This document shows positions 22,669 through 32,913 of a DNA stretch of 64,000 nt, one piece after another. Location of the stretch: assembly GCA_013350335.1 (NCBI GenBank), contig CM023539.1:10912302-10976301 (forward strand). Direction: 5' to 3'. A model generated the notes under the pieces. It worked only from the letters and a program-made list of their open reading frames with translations, searched no databases and was not told where the DNA came from. How positions within the stretch are numbered: the first letter of the stretch is position 1; each line of letters begins with the position of its first letter. A program made the position numbers and the translations under genes. The stretch comes from Chimonanthus salicifolius (taxonomy: Eukaryota > Streptophyta > Magnoliopsida > Laurales > Calycanthaceae).

Positions 22669-24680
22669 ACACACGCGTCACTCCCATGCGTAACATTACT
22701 AATAACATCTAACTCTGCATTTGATGAAAAGTCAATCCATCCGGAAGAGCAAAGCCAAGTTCCTTGGGGCCTCCAATTTCACCCCAAGTGTCTCAAATCA
22801 CATTTGTCATACCACTTTACAACAAATCATGCATCACAACAAAATACATTCCGCTCATCACTACGTGTTGGGTACACATGGCACCAAATTGCCTCATCCA
22901 ACACGTTAAAATTGCGTGCCTCACATGTCTTCATGCTCGATAACTGTGCATGCATTTAACTGTTCTCAGGCATGCCATTGATTTTCATAAATCTATGCAT
23001 GCTTTCATATACAACGCACATGTTCATTTATACCACAATCCATACAATTGTGACAGCACGGTTGGGGTTCTTCAATAAGACCAACAGATGGACCCATTTT
23101 TCCAATACTTCCCATATCTGCCCACGTGCCAAAATTGGCCACACACAATGGCACTGTGCCCCTCAAAACCAATTACACATCGTCAATGCATACATGCAAC
23201 GCTAGGCTTGTCCCTGCTAGATATTAATCTCAATCATATGTATGCGGCGTTGGCTCATCGCAGCCAATCATCAACATCACATGCATACCAACATGACAAC
23301 ATATGGCCCCTCACACATACAGACGTGGCCTACGCAAAGCGGCTCAACACGTATCTGTTGTGGCCAACGCTATACAACTTATCGTGTGGTTCAACCAAAG
23401 AAGCACATACCTTGGAATGCACAATCAATGAGGGTATCGCTGCCACCCTTCGTCATCTGGAGAAAATACCAATCATCATAGAGTTGCATACATGTCGAGC
23501 ATCCTAGTATGATATTTCATCCTCATAGGCTCTCATACATAGGAGGGGTCCACCTTCTCAAGACTGCCAACTACATTTTCGTTGTTGCGTCACCAGCATC
23601 TTTTTGCATTTCAGTCTCAATCATAGGCATGTTCAAGCCTCACTCATGAATTGTAGCATCACTATATCGGCGCATTCAAACCACCACACAACATTCAAAA
23701 TTTTCCAATGCGACTTCAAATCTCAATCCACATCTCAAACATGTTTGATTCCCACCACATGGCATCAAAAAAATCCTACTCAACGACTAATCCACAAGCC
23801 AGTTATTCTCATATCAAGTACACAACTAGACTCACAGCATTTACCGACTTTTCAGGAGGCTACTCCGAGGTATGGTCTTTCACAAACCAACCTCTTTGCC
23901 AACTCCACTAACGTAACGAGTCAGCTAAGAAAGACAACAATATCCTCACACGAGCTTTCTACTTCCCTTCACTTATGCTATCATCATCTGTCCTAAGAGA
24001 GATCTTAGGCACCAGGTCTACAAACCACTACATACCCCATTGCTAACAACAAGCCTTAGTGGTCCTCTGGTTGGGGCCAAAAGTCACAATCCTTGGACAA
24101 CTCTCCAGGCTTACGACCACCCCCTGAGCTGATATACCATGTATTCCCCAAATGTTGCCACATACACATGTCCCTCTAATCTTCCTGCAATGTGTGATTA
24201 GTGACACGACTTTTCCCCTCACTTGTATCAACCAGGTTGTAGTCTGCCAACGCACCATCGCTCGATCTCTCCAAGTCCCATTGCAGGACTCTCGAGCCTC
24301 CCACTCTCCGGGAAGACAATGTCATCTACAGTTTGCAATGTGATTTGCGGACGATTCCAAGGGAATTATATAATCTTTCACTCAAGAAAATCAATCATTT
24401 CCTCATCACTTTCCCAGTCCCAACTAGATTCAGACCTCCCTCAAGACTTCCAGCACCTCTCAACTCGGGGTTTATCAGAGTCCAATACTCACAAATCCAG
24501 ATCACCTTGAAATACCACCCTAGTCACCCCATCGGAGTACTAACTCAACACTTTTCGCCTTAACCCAACTGCACGAGGAGGTCCTGAACTCAGCTTAACT
24601 CACAGTCCTATGCTTCTGTCAGAGTTTTAGCTCCCATATTTACAGTCCAAGGAGAATGAGCCTAAGCTCTGATACCAAAT
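22669..24680 (-). mobile_element. Non-coding interior of LARD-like element G2
   Basis: Two kilobases between LTRs in matching orientation. On the minus strand it begins right after the 5' LTR end with TGGTATCAGAGC (24666-24677), the Met-tRNA primer site. I find no gag, protease, RT or integrase motif in any frame; the longer frames at 23088-23507 and 23604-23996 are unlike any family I know and lie antisense to the element. Near the 3' LTR no clear polypurine tract is left (ACACACGCG precedes the LTR). Long LTRs, a primer site and a non-coding interior define a LARD-type non-autonomous element. Confidence 0.65.
24666..24677 (-). promoter_or_regulatory. Primer-binding site of G2
   Basis: Reverse complement reads TGGTATCAGAGC, three bases inside the 5' LTR end. 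Complementary to the 3' end of plant initiator Met tRNA. Confidence 0.85.
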
Positions 24681-25183
24681 TGTCAGGCTCCGACCCTCGG
24701 GCACATGATTGAGATTTTTGTTATATTTGAAATTCTAAAGCAATCGTACACCTATGTTCATACACACGTGGAACTCACACGTATAAGATGATTCCCACGA
24801 ATCCAAAAACCCCTTGGAGCCCGTTGTGATTGAACTGAATAATCAGTTGTCTATGTACTTTTAAGATCAGATCATGTGTAGTTTTACGTTTATTCTAACC
24901 ATTATGACCTAAGTTTTACACACTTTCACTAAAATGGCTATAACTTGAGCTACGAAGCTCGGATTTAAGCATTCTTGTACTTTCGAAAAGCCCTTTAACT
25001 AATCTATAAAAAAAAACAAGTCTCACCAAATTTAGAGCTCATTTGCTACCTCAAATACGTCCCACAAGTCAACCCCAATATCAAGCCACCTGATTTTGGA
25101 GCCAACTTGGCCCATTGATGCCAGGTGTCACTTCCACATACCTCATGCCAGAATTCTTGATATTTGGGGGTTGGATTATTACA
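24681..25183 (-). mobile_element. 5' LTR of G2, internally deleted
   Basis: The end (24681-24910) matches the LTR end at 18994-19230; a middle block (24915-25080) matches 21120-21290; the start on the minus strand is TGTAATAATCCAACCCCC at 25183. About 3.1 kb of the LTR is missing in between. Confidence 0.7.
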
Positions 25184-26585
25184 CCAATACTATATTGTAT
25201 CATTTGAAATGGGCCAATATAATAGTCTTTTAATGATCCTTATTAGCCGATAAAGTTTATTTTCATACAGCCAATAAGATGTGTATTAGCCAATACGTAT
25301 TGGCATAGAATAGGCCATGTTTTGTATCGGCCAATTCAAAAGGAAATAAATGAACGTACCCGAGCTTATTAGCAAATTATGACATATTTTGTATTGTAAA
25401 CTAGGTAACCATGCATTGGAGTTGAAAAATGACATGTTAAGTTATTGTTTGGATATATTGTTAAATAATTTGACCCGTACAATATTTATTGCATACTATA
25501 TTGTATTATATAATTTTTCTAAAATGAGTAATATATAGTTAATATACCAAATTCTTATAACAATTTATAAAACTAAATATAGACCAACTTTTAAAGATAC
25601 TTCATCCTTTGCTTCCATGTAAATGTAGTGGTTGGGACTTGGGACGTGTATGCTACTTATGAAAAATCTAAATGGTTCATGTCCCGTGAATTAAATTTAT
25701 TCTTAACTTAAATTTGTTTAGGATTAACTAACGATTTAATTAAACTCAAGTTACATAGATACTTAAAAGTGTGAACATTTTACACTTTTAAATTATATTT
25801 TTAAATCAAATTTTATTATACTTCTTATATAAAACAAAATTATATATAGAATTATGCTTCTTATACCACTAGATATATCTGAAGAAACCCACTCGACGGC
25901 TGTTTTGATAGATATGGAGGGATCATATCACATGTAACATATATGGCTGGGTTTGGAAAAGAGATAAAAGGGGGTAACTCAGTTACCTTTGTTTGATAAT
26001 AGAGGGGTGAGGTAAAAATTTAAATTTTTATCCATCTCCCTTCCTTTTTAAAAATCCTTTGGAGTATGCAGGTTTCCAGGGAACCTTGACTCTCTTTGCT
26101 CCTATGGAGGAAAAGTATTTTAAAATATTTTTTAATTGATGAATATTATTAAATAATTATATTTTATAAAATTATATTTTTATTTTTTATATTATATAGA
26201 TATAATAAAAATTATTTATTCTCATGAAATTGTTAATATATTATGTTACCCCCGCTTAAAGTTACCAAAAAAAGATTTTTTTCTCACATGGTAAATTTCA
26301 GCCTTTCAGCCATGATGTGGATTTCCTTTTCTCAAATTTATATAACACTTTAGTTATAATGTATGTATGGCGGATGTAATATGAAAACTTAGTTGTATGT
26401 TATGTGTCTGTATTTTGCAAATAAAAAGAAAAAAAAGTAAGGGCACATGAATCTAAGTATCTAAATTAATCTTTAACTTGTTCCAAAAATCAACTAAAGA
26501 ACACTGAGATTTGGAAGAGAACTGTTGAATCTCAACCTAAATGACAAATTTCAGCCACAAACAAAAATAAGACATGGATCATTAC
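25184..26585. other. AT-rich sequence downstream of RLP exon 1
   Basis: This follows exon 1 on the minus strand and should hold RLP intron 1. No further LRR exon was found. 25190-25340 contains TATTGGC/TATCGGCC phrases resembling the hAT-like MITE at 31430-31849. An inverted GGGGGTAAC ... GTTACCCCC pair (about 25970 and 26243) hints at another MITE but no clean ends or target duplication were seen. Confidence 0.4.
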
Positions 26586-26946
26586 CTTGTGGCATCCTCC
26601 ATCCAGCGATCTGGTTATAAGATAAAACTAGTTCAGAAAGTTGTTTGAATTGGGCAAACAAAGTGGCGTTTGGATACCATTTTCCCGACTCTTCACCTCT
26701 TACACTATCTAGATACAACTTTTGTACTCGATATGTGGAAGAGTTACAGACCACATGAACCCAATTGCAACAGTCGTCTCCCTCCCAATACTGTAGTTCA
26801 GAGGGTCGAGGATTGATGTCTTTTTTAATGAGAAGAAGTGAGTCTCTTTCATGAGGAAAACAGGCGATGCAGCAGTGAGCAGCCACAAGCAAAGCAACAA
26901 TGCTCCACCAACACCAACACCGCACCTCCATTTTTTCAAACCACAT
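26586..26946 (-). pseudogene. First exon of an LRR receptor-like protein
   Basis: Minus-strand exon starting at an ATG at 26946 or, more likely, the ATG at 26931 that opens directly into a signal peptide (VRCWCWWSIVALLVAA). Then comes the cysteine-capped LRR N-terminal domain: CFPHERDSLLLIKKDI, YWEGDDCCNWVHVVCNSS with the paired Cys, then KLYLDSVRG and LSELVLSYNQIAGW, the first LRR. It ends in a consensus donor CACAAG/GTAATG at 26586. This architecture is typical of intron-split plant RLPs that act at the cell surface with an adaptor kinase. The next exons are not found before the G2 element at 25183; matching LRR exons lie beyond it at 17877-18029 and 16484-16636. I infer a gene split and fragmented by retrotransposons; exon 1 itself has no visible damage. 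Confidence 0.75.
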
Positions 26947-27010
26947 GTTCGGATGTGTCAGGGGTGCTTACCATATTTATCTTCAAAGTAAGATAAATAA
27001 ATAATAACAA

Positions 27011-27239
27011 TTATTATTATTATTACTTTACATATCTAAGTCCAACTCCTTGGTCAAGTCTTTTTGTGCTTTAATTTGATTGTGATGGATAACCATCCGC
27101 ACCAATTTACATAATTGAGCCCACATGGATGTAGTTGGATTAGTATTCTCTCATCTTAGGAAGCGGGAAGTATCACATGAAGTGTTCTACTGACAGTAGA
27201 TATTATCCATAGAGGTTTTACGTTGGATTTCCTGTAACA
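27011..27239 (+). repeat. Direct repeat copy 1 (about 229 bases)
   Basis: ATT-repeat start, then ACTTTACATAT.TAAGTCCAA through GTTTTACGTTGGATTT; recurs at 27652-27880 with scattered changes. No coding potential seen. Confidence 0.8.
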
Positions 27240-27545
27240 AAATATTTTTGTTACTTTTTCTTTTAAGGTCAAGTTGTGAAATCATAGTAGATCTTCTTTT
27301 AAAATGTAATTGTTGAAGAAAGGCTAAAGTTATAATAGTTTCAATTAAGATTCTTTTCTTAAGCAATACGTTAGATTTTGTTGACATTTTAAAATATTTT
27401 ATATTTAACCTCAAAATTCATCCATTTTTATGACTTTTTTCAAATATCCTTGAAAGGTACTTCAAGCCAGGGGTAAAGATATCGGTTTTTCAGCACCGTA
27501 TTATATCGGCCGATACGCATTGTATCGGCCGTACACACTATTTCG
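27240..27545 (+). repeat. Segment shared with 31203-31510, with truncated hAT-like MITE
   Basis: TTTTTGTTACTTTTTC through TATCGGCC matches 31203-31510 in the same orientation. It includes the CTTCAAGC target site (27460-27467) and the MITE start CAGGGGTAAAGAT at 27468; the MITE breaks off near 27545. Frames seen on the minus strand in both copies are AT-rich and not credible genes. Confidence 0.75.
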
Positions 27546-27651
27546 TGGCCGATATGTAAGTCCAACTCCACTATTTCTTGGCCGATATGTAAGTACAAAA
27601 CACGTGTCAGATTACACAAAACACCTGTCGGATTACACTATTTCTTGGCTG

Positions 27652-27880
27652 ATTATTATTATTATTACTTTACATATGTAAGTCCAATTCCTTGGTCAAG
27701 TCTTTTTGTGCTTTAATTTGATTGTGATGGATAACCACGGCACCAATTTACATAATTAAGCCCATATGGATGTAATTCAATTGGTATTCTTTTGTCTTAG
27801 GAAGCGGGACGTGTCACCTGAAATGTCTTAAGGGCAGTGAATATTACCCGTGGGGATTTTACGTTGGATTTTCCGCAACA
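27652..27880 (+). repeat. Direct repeat copy 2
   Basis: Second copy of 27011-27239; the truncated MITE lies between the two copies. Confidence 0.8.
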
Positions 27881-29019
27881 TAGCTTAAAAAAAAAAAAAA
27901 ATTTACATAATTGAGTTATGAATTCATAGTAGAGATATGAAATCGCAAAATGCAGGAACGACAATGGAAATTGAAGCCCATAGAAAGAGTAGATGATGGT
28001 CAAGTCAATGCAACATCTCTTTCCGCACCACTATCTTTTTCTACAGGCGAATGAGAAATCCTTCATATACACAGAATCATTCTGTGTAGGTAGTTTCCTA
28101 CACAGAATGAAAAGGAAAATCCAGCATACCAATATAGTAGGTAGTTTCCTTCCATGAGATCAATTGACCCATTCTCAAATAAAAAATGGCCGTTGTGGAA
28201 AAAATAGGTCATAGATAAAGCGTGCAATTTGGGGAAAGACCAAATTCCAAGCCACTTGGCTCTTACCCATTTTCGGGCTAACTGGATTGGGATTTCAAAA
28301 TGGCTGGACTTGGATCATTGGCAGACTAAATTAATGACCACATTTAAAATCACAAAAAAAAGTGGTTTCTCATAAAGATTGAACAGTTTATAAGAATTGT
28401 ATTTAAACCAATTTTGAGTACTAACATATAAAAGATTTAAATTGATAGAACTTTAAGTTAAAGATTAAAAATAATTTAAAATGATTAAATTTTGAACTTA
28501 AAAAAATATTTATTTGATTAATTTAATTAGATATTTTTTTTATCGGCTACATATTTAAAGAAAAATCTTTTTGAGTAGGCTTACTATTCTCTAATTTGAC
28601 GGTTTTGTATTTCTTTTTGCATATGTCTTTTGTTTAGACATTAAAGTAGTTTTATTTTTACTTTTGAATAATGGCATTAAAGTGGTTTCTTTAAAGAGTC
28701 TTCTAATTTTCTTTAAATACATAGTTTATAGAATCTTAATTGTCTTCTGGTATGGGAACTTGACAATTTAATTAATTTTTATTATCCTCTTGTTAAATAA
28801 AATGTCATACTTCTTAGTTTTGTAGATATCCAAATTTGAATTCACAAATGACAATATGAAGTGCATGAAGATATGGATCTTACATATGAAATATTTGAAT
28901 GATCTAAAAATATAAGTCGATGCAGATGCAGATGTTACCTATATGGCTATGTCCAATTTGAATCCAATCCGTTTACATCATTGTTGATAATATGTGATAA
29001 ATTGAACAATTACTTTGGG
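27881..29019. other. AT-rich sequence, no gene seen
   Basis: No domain or RNA gene. A small perfect hairpin ACACAGAAT/ATTCTGTGT lies at 28069-28087, with ACACAGAATG repeated shortly after it. Confidence 0.5.
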
Positions 29020-29385
29020 GTAGTGATCCTCCCATGGGTGTTTTGTGTAATCCGATACGGGATTTAGGGTATTGTCCATTTTACCCTTTCACTATAGTAT
29101 AAATCGGCTCACTAATCGGCTCACCGGATCATTGACCAGATTACTGACCCTTCTACTGTGCTATAAATCGACTCACTAACTGGATTACTGACCGGTTCAC
29201 TGAAATCAGATCACTGAAATTTATCTAAGTGAGACTGTTTTTTTATACAGAACAACAAATCGGATCTGAAATCGGATCACTGACCAACTCACTAACCGGA
29301 TCAATAAATTATTACAGTGGAAGGGTAAAATGGACAATACCCTAAAACTCGTGTTTCGTTACACAAAAGACTCATGGAAGACTAC
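29020..29385. mobile_element. Fold-back MITE with about 74-base terminal inverted repeats
   Basis: Left end GTAGTGATCCTCCCATGGGT through TTTAGGGTATTGTCCATTTT (29020-29093) is mirrored at 29312-29385. The core has repeated ACTGACC/CACTAACCGGATC phrases. No coding. Long TIRs suggest a Mutator-like MITE, but no clear 9-base target duplication was found. Confidence 0.75.
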
Positions 29386-29896
29386 TCTTTATTTGTTGTT
29401 CTTCCACACATTGTTCTTTGCAAGATATGATAGCTGTAAGCAAGTCTCCGCTAGGGCTACATATACTTCCAATGGAGGGATTCTCTGAGAGTGATGGGAG
29501 TAGTTAGTCATAAAGTAATTGAAGCTTGGCCACAACCTGGAAAGGATGGAAGTCTTTTAGTCTTGTTGGAAAACTTGGCCACTACGATATTGGATTATGG
29601 ATTGCACGACACGACAATAATTTCTTGGAAATTTTCATCTTTCCAATTAGTGGACATGGCAATAATTTCTTTCTAATTTTCTTCATCTTTCCAATTAGTG
29701 GAGCTGTCAACTATTAGAAAAGAGATTGGTTCATCAAACACTTTTAACCTAGGTCCACTAAAAGTGAATAAAATATTCATTTTATTCAAAAAAATAATAA
29801 TCTTTTTTTTTTTTCACTTCCCATTTAAAAGGATAAATAAGTAAGTATTTAATGGGGGATTTTAAATGGATTATAAACGGAATAATGGGACATCTA
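29386..29896. other. No gene seen
   Basis: Short overlapping frames at 29491-29717 share TTTCCAATTAGTGG duplicated at 29640 and 29688, but no domain is recognisable. Confidence 0.4.
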
Positions 29897-30018
29897 ATGG
29901 AGTTAATTAAATGGAATACAATGGGTGAATGGATGGAAGGAGTTAATTAAATGGAATACAATGGGTGAATGGATGGAAGGAGTTAACTAAATGGAATACA
30001 ATGGGTGAATGGATGGGA
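29897..30018 (+). repeat. 40-base tandem repeat x 3
   Basis: AGTTAATTAAATGGAATACA starts at 29901, 29941 and 29981, each followed by ATGGGTGAATGGATGG; third copy has one change (AGTTAACTAA). Confidence 0.9.
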
Positions 30019-30552
30019 GTCAGCACTGGTCAATGCCCTAATCGTATGAAGATGTTGGAGATAAAAAGAAAAAAGGAAACCAGTGAATGTTGCTGAAGGG
30101 GCGACGCAGCAATCCTACCATACGCGTTGAAGCAAGAAGAAAGAGAGAAGAAGAAAAGAATGAGAAGCACAGCAACTAATGATATTTCAAAGAGAAGAGG
30201 GAAGATAAAAAAATAGCAGAGAAAGGAGAAATGGTAAGGAGAAGAAGAAACCAAACGGTAATCCACCCGTACCATAGAAATAAGGAAGGAAGAGAGGAGA
30301 AGTATTGGAAAAATCCCAATTGTAATTTTATTAATCTATTGTTACGGAAATACACACTAATCTCAAATTTACAATAAAATCTAACTTTAAAAATAAAAAA
30401 ATAAAAATAGAAATAGACCTAAATAAATCTAATCTTACAAACAATGCAATAGAAATTTCTCATATCTCTTTGATTCTTTTCCGGGTTTTCACTTTGGACA
30501 ACATTATGATTTTTTAGTCGATATCTACATTAAAAATGGGCGTTTCACTCTT
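30019..30552. other. Purine-rich then AT-rich sequence, no gene seen
   Basis: The minus-strand frame at 30030-30275 is Phe/Ser/Leu-rich because the other strand is a GAA/AGA-rich tract; it is not credible as a protein. Confidence 0.4.
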
Positions 30553-30720
30553 TTTTTTTTTAAATTTACATGTGAGAAACCGTGGGATATCCAGCGTAAA
30601 ACCTCCATGAGTGAGTCCACTACTGCTAGGGTACACCAAGGTTAGGTCATGGGGGCTCAAACCCACAACCTCCCACTTCTTGAGACAGGAGTCAACTAAT
30701 TAAACTACTAACATGTGGGT
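30553..30720 (-). mobile_element. tRNA-derived SINE copy 2
   Basis: Minus-strand SINE: head with TAGTTTAATTAGTTGACTC (A-box-like), B-box-like GGGTTTGAGCCC (30653-30664), body shared with 17665-17797, and a terminal A-run (T-run at 30551-30562 on the plus strand). Typical of plant tRNA-related SINEs. Confidence 0.7.
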
Positions 30721-31202
30721 TGTAGTATGCTAAAAGTTGAAAGGAGAGATGTTTTACTTGAAGATTTAACCCTCTGTTTTTTTCCCAAAAAAGAAATTGA
30801 GAAGACTGACTGAAAGGGAGAAGTGGACATTACATGACATCCACAGTAATTTTAGGTATATTGTTTTTTATCTGATTTATAATATAAACAGTTCCAAGAG
30901 AGTATAAAATGAACAAAGGCAAGAAAGTAATTGGAGATGCAGCTTCTGAAATTTATCCTTTTCAAATGGGTTAATAATGACATGTATTAAACTTTTAAAA
31001 ATGACCTTAGATTGAATTGTTAGATGAAAATGAAGCAGGTTTCAATTGATTGAGATTACTATATTGGTGATGTATAAAGGTCGCGGACACTATTGGATCT
31101 ATGAAAGATGATCACTTGTAGTCTTATTTTAATAATTATATTAAAATTAGTATTGTCTCATATTTAACAAATTTAATATTTTTTTTCGTAAATTTTTAAA
31201 TT
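30721..31202. other. AT-rich, no gene seen
   Basis: No coding frame, repeat structure or RNA gene recognised. Confidence 0.5.
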
Positions 31203-31429
31203 TATATTTTTGTTACTTTTTCTTTTAAGGTCAAGTTGTGAAATCATAGAAGATCTTCTTTTAAAATGTAATTGTTGAAGAAAGGCTAAATTTATAATAG
31301 TTTCAATTAAGATTATTTTCTTAAGCAATACGTTAGATTTTGTTGACATTTTAAAATATTTTATATTTAACCTCAAAATTCATCCATTTTTATGACTTTT
31401 TTTAGATATCCTTGAAAGATACTTCAGGC
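31203..31429 (+). repeat. Flank of the hAT-like MITE, duplicated from/to 27240-27467
   Basis: Same sequence and orientation as 27240-27467, ending in the target site CTTCAGGC. Confidence 0.75.
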
Positions 31430-31849
31430 CAGGGGTAAAGATATTGGTTTTTCAGCACCGTATTATATCGGCCGATACGTATTGTATCGGCCTTACACAC
31501 TATTTCTCTGCCGATATGGCCAATATATTGGCGATATATATCGGTCCGATATTGGCCAATATCGGTCTATTTTTTTTTTTAAAAAAAAATCAAAACGGTA
31601 GTGGGCTCGAGTTGATATCTCGGCCGATATCAGACCAATATCGGACCACATATCGGCCGATATTTACGTTTTTCAATTTTTTTAAAAAAAAAAACCAGCT
31701 TCCTTTTGGGTTTTTTATTTACTTTTTAATTCAGAAAAAATAAAATAATAAAAATACCGATATTTTAAAAAAAAAATAAAAGGAGAGAGAACTCCGCCAA
31801 TATGTTTATATCGACTGATATCTCGGCCAGGCCTAATTTTGCATCCTTG
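31430..31849. mobile_element. hAT-like MITE with 8-base target duplication
   Basis: Flanked by CTTCAGGC on both sides (31422-31429 and 31850-31857). Terminal inverted repeats CAGGGGTAAAGAT at the left and, read inward, CAAGGATGCAAAAT at the right. Eight-base duplications and CA(G/A)GG ends are the hAT signature. The inside is packed with TATCGGCC/GGCCGATA motifs and their diverged forms, which could be subterminal transposase-binding repeats. A plus-strand frame at 31444-31743 is repeat-derived. Confidence 0.8.
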
Positions 31850-31857
31850 CTTCAGGC

Positions 31858-32737
31858 TATATGATGCCTTTGTTTTCATCATGTTTGATGTTTGAAAATA
31901 TTATCAATTTTGATGTTTTAGCTTGTGACCGTCTCTCAGAAAGTGGTGGATGATTAATGATTTTTTTTTTTTAATGACGAAGAAACTCAAGATTTTTCGT
32001 TTTCTGAGTACGAAGGTATTAAGTAAAAACTCAAATGCAGGCAAGCCACGAACATCACATGACTATAGGATTCCAAATATATTCCTTTATCATAAAGTGG
32101 TGTATGATAAATGATTACTTTGTTAAAAAAGAAATTAAACTAGAACATTCAGCTATTATTGTCAGATCTGATAATGGGTTGGGTGGATCAACCACTTTTC
32201 TGTTGACTCTAATTGACCTGTTGATCTAATTCTTCACCTCCACTACTTTCTTGTCTACATCCTCTACTCTTACAGTAGTTGAGAGTTTACATTGCTGCCA
32301 ATGAAAGGATGCTACATTGCATTTTAAATTTCGCTTACAAATACTGTAAATGGCACTATTAAGTACTTAACTCTAACATCCTTAAAATGAGTAGAAAGAA
32401 ATTAAGAAATAAAAAAAAGCTATTTCTGATTAACATTACGTTCATCAATTCGTTATCAATTTTCTTTTAGTTATGACCTTGGCTTTCGTAAAAAATTAAG
32501 TATTAAAATTTAAGAAAGTTAGCAACAAACAAAAGAAATCAATCAATAAAATGAGAAATGGAAGGTGATTTGCTCTGCATGTGAAGAAAGTGAGAAAATG
32601 GATAAAAGAAAATGTTTGGAAGGTCAAAATCTTTTAAGAGAAAAATGTCTCTTTTAAGGAAAATGCAATTCCTTTTTTTTCATTTTTGAAAGTAAAGTAT
32701 CCCATTCCAAATGAAATTGATGTTTCTCTTTTTATTT
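31858..32737. other. AT-rich, no gene seen
   Basis: No domain, terminal repeat or RNA gene recognised before the copia LTR at 32738. Confidence 0.5.
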
Positions 32738-32913
32738 TGAAGGATTTTGAAACTTGGTAATTTTGCCTCTCTATTGATATCAATATAAAAAGAATTTACA
32801 AGCCTCACAACTGATAAGAGAATCAATCACTAGCAAATTACAATCCCTTGATTGGGAAAGAGAATAATTACAGACACACAGTATCGGAAAGTCAATCGGG
32901 TGAAGACTTTCCA
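32738..32913 (-). mobile_element. 3' LTR of minus-strand copia C1
   Basis: Minus-strand LTR of about 176 bases from TGGAAAGTC (32913) to CCTTCA (32738), with CAAGGGATTGTAATTTGC and GAGGCTTGTAAATTC (polyadenylation-region style). It is alignable with 36767-36938 and 36962-37116. A GGAGGAATATTA polypurine-like end precedes it. Confidence 0.75.

Noticed and set aside
22669..24680. Host genes from plus-strand frames of 100-140 codons
   Set aside because: They are antisense to the element, overlap each other in several frames and show no domain or splice pattern.
25900..26300. MITE suggested by GGGGGTAAC ... GTTACCCCC
   Set aside because: The paired motif is only 9 bases, the ends are not symmetrical and no target duplication was found.
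27187..27414. Conserved small protein, because a very similar frame occurs at 31173-31376
   Set aside because: The similarity reflects a DNA-level duplication around the hAT-like MITE; the frames are AT-rich and end differently.
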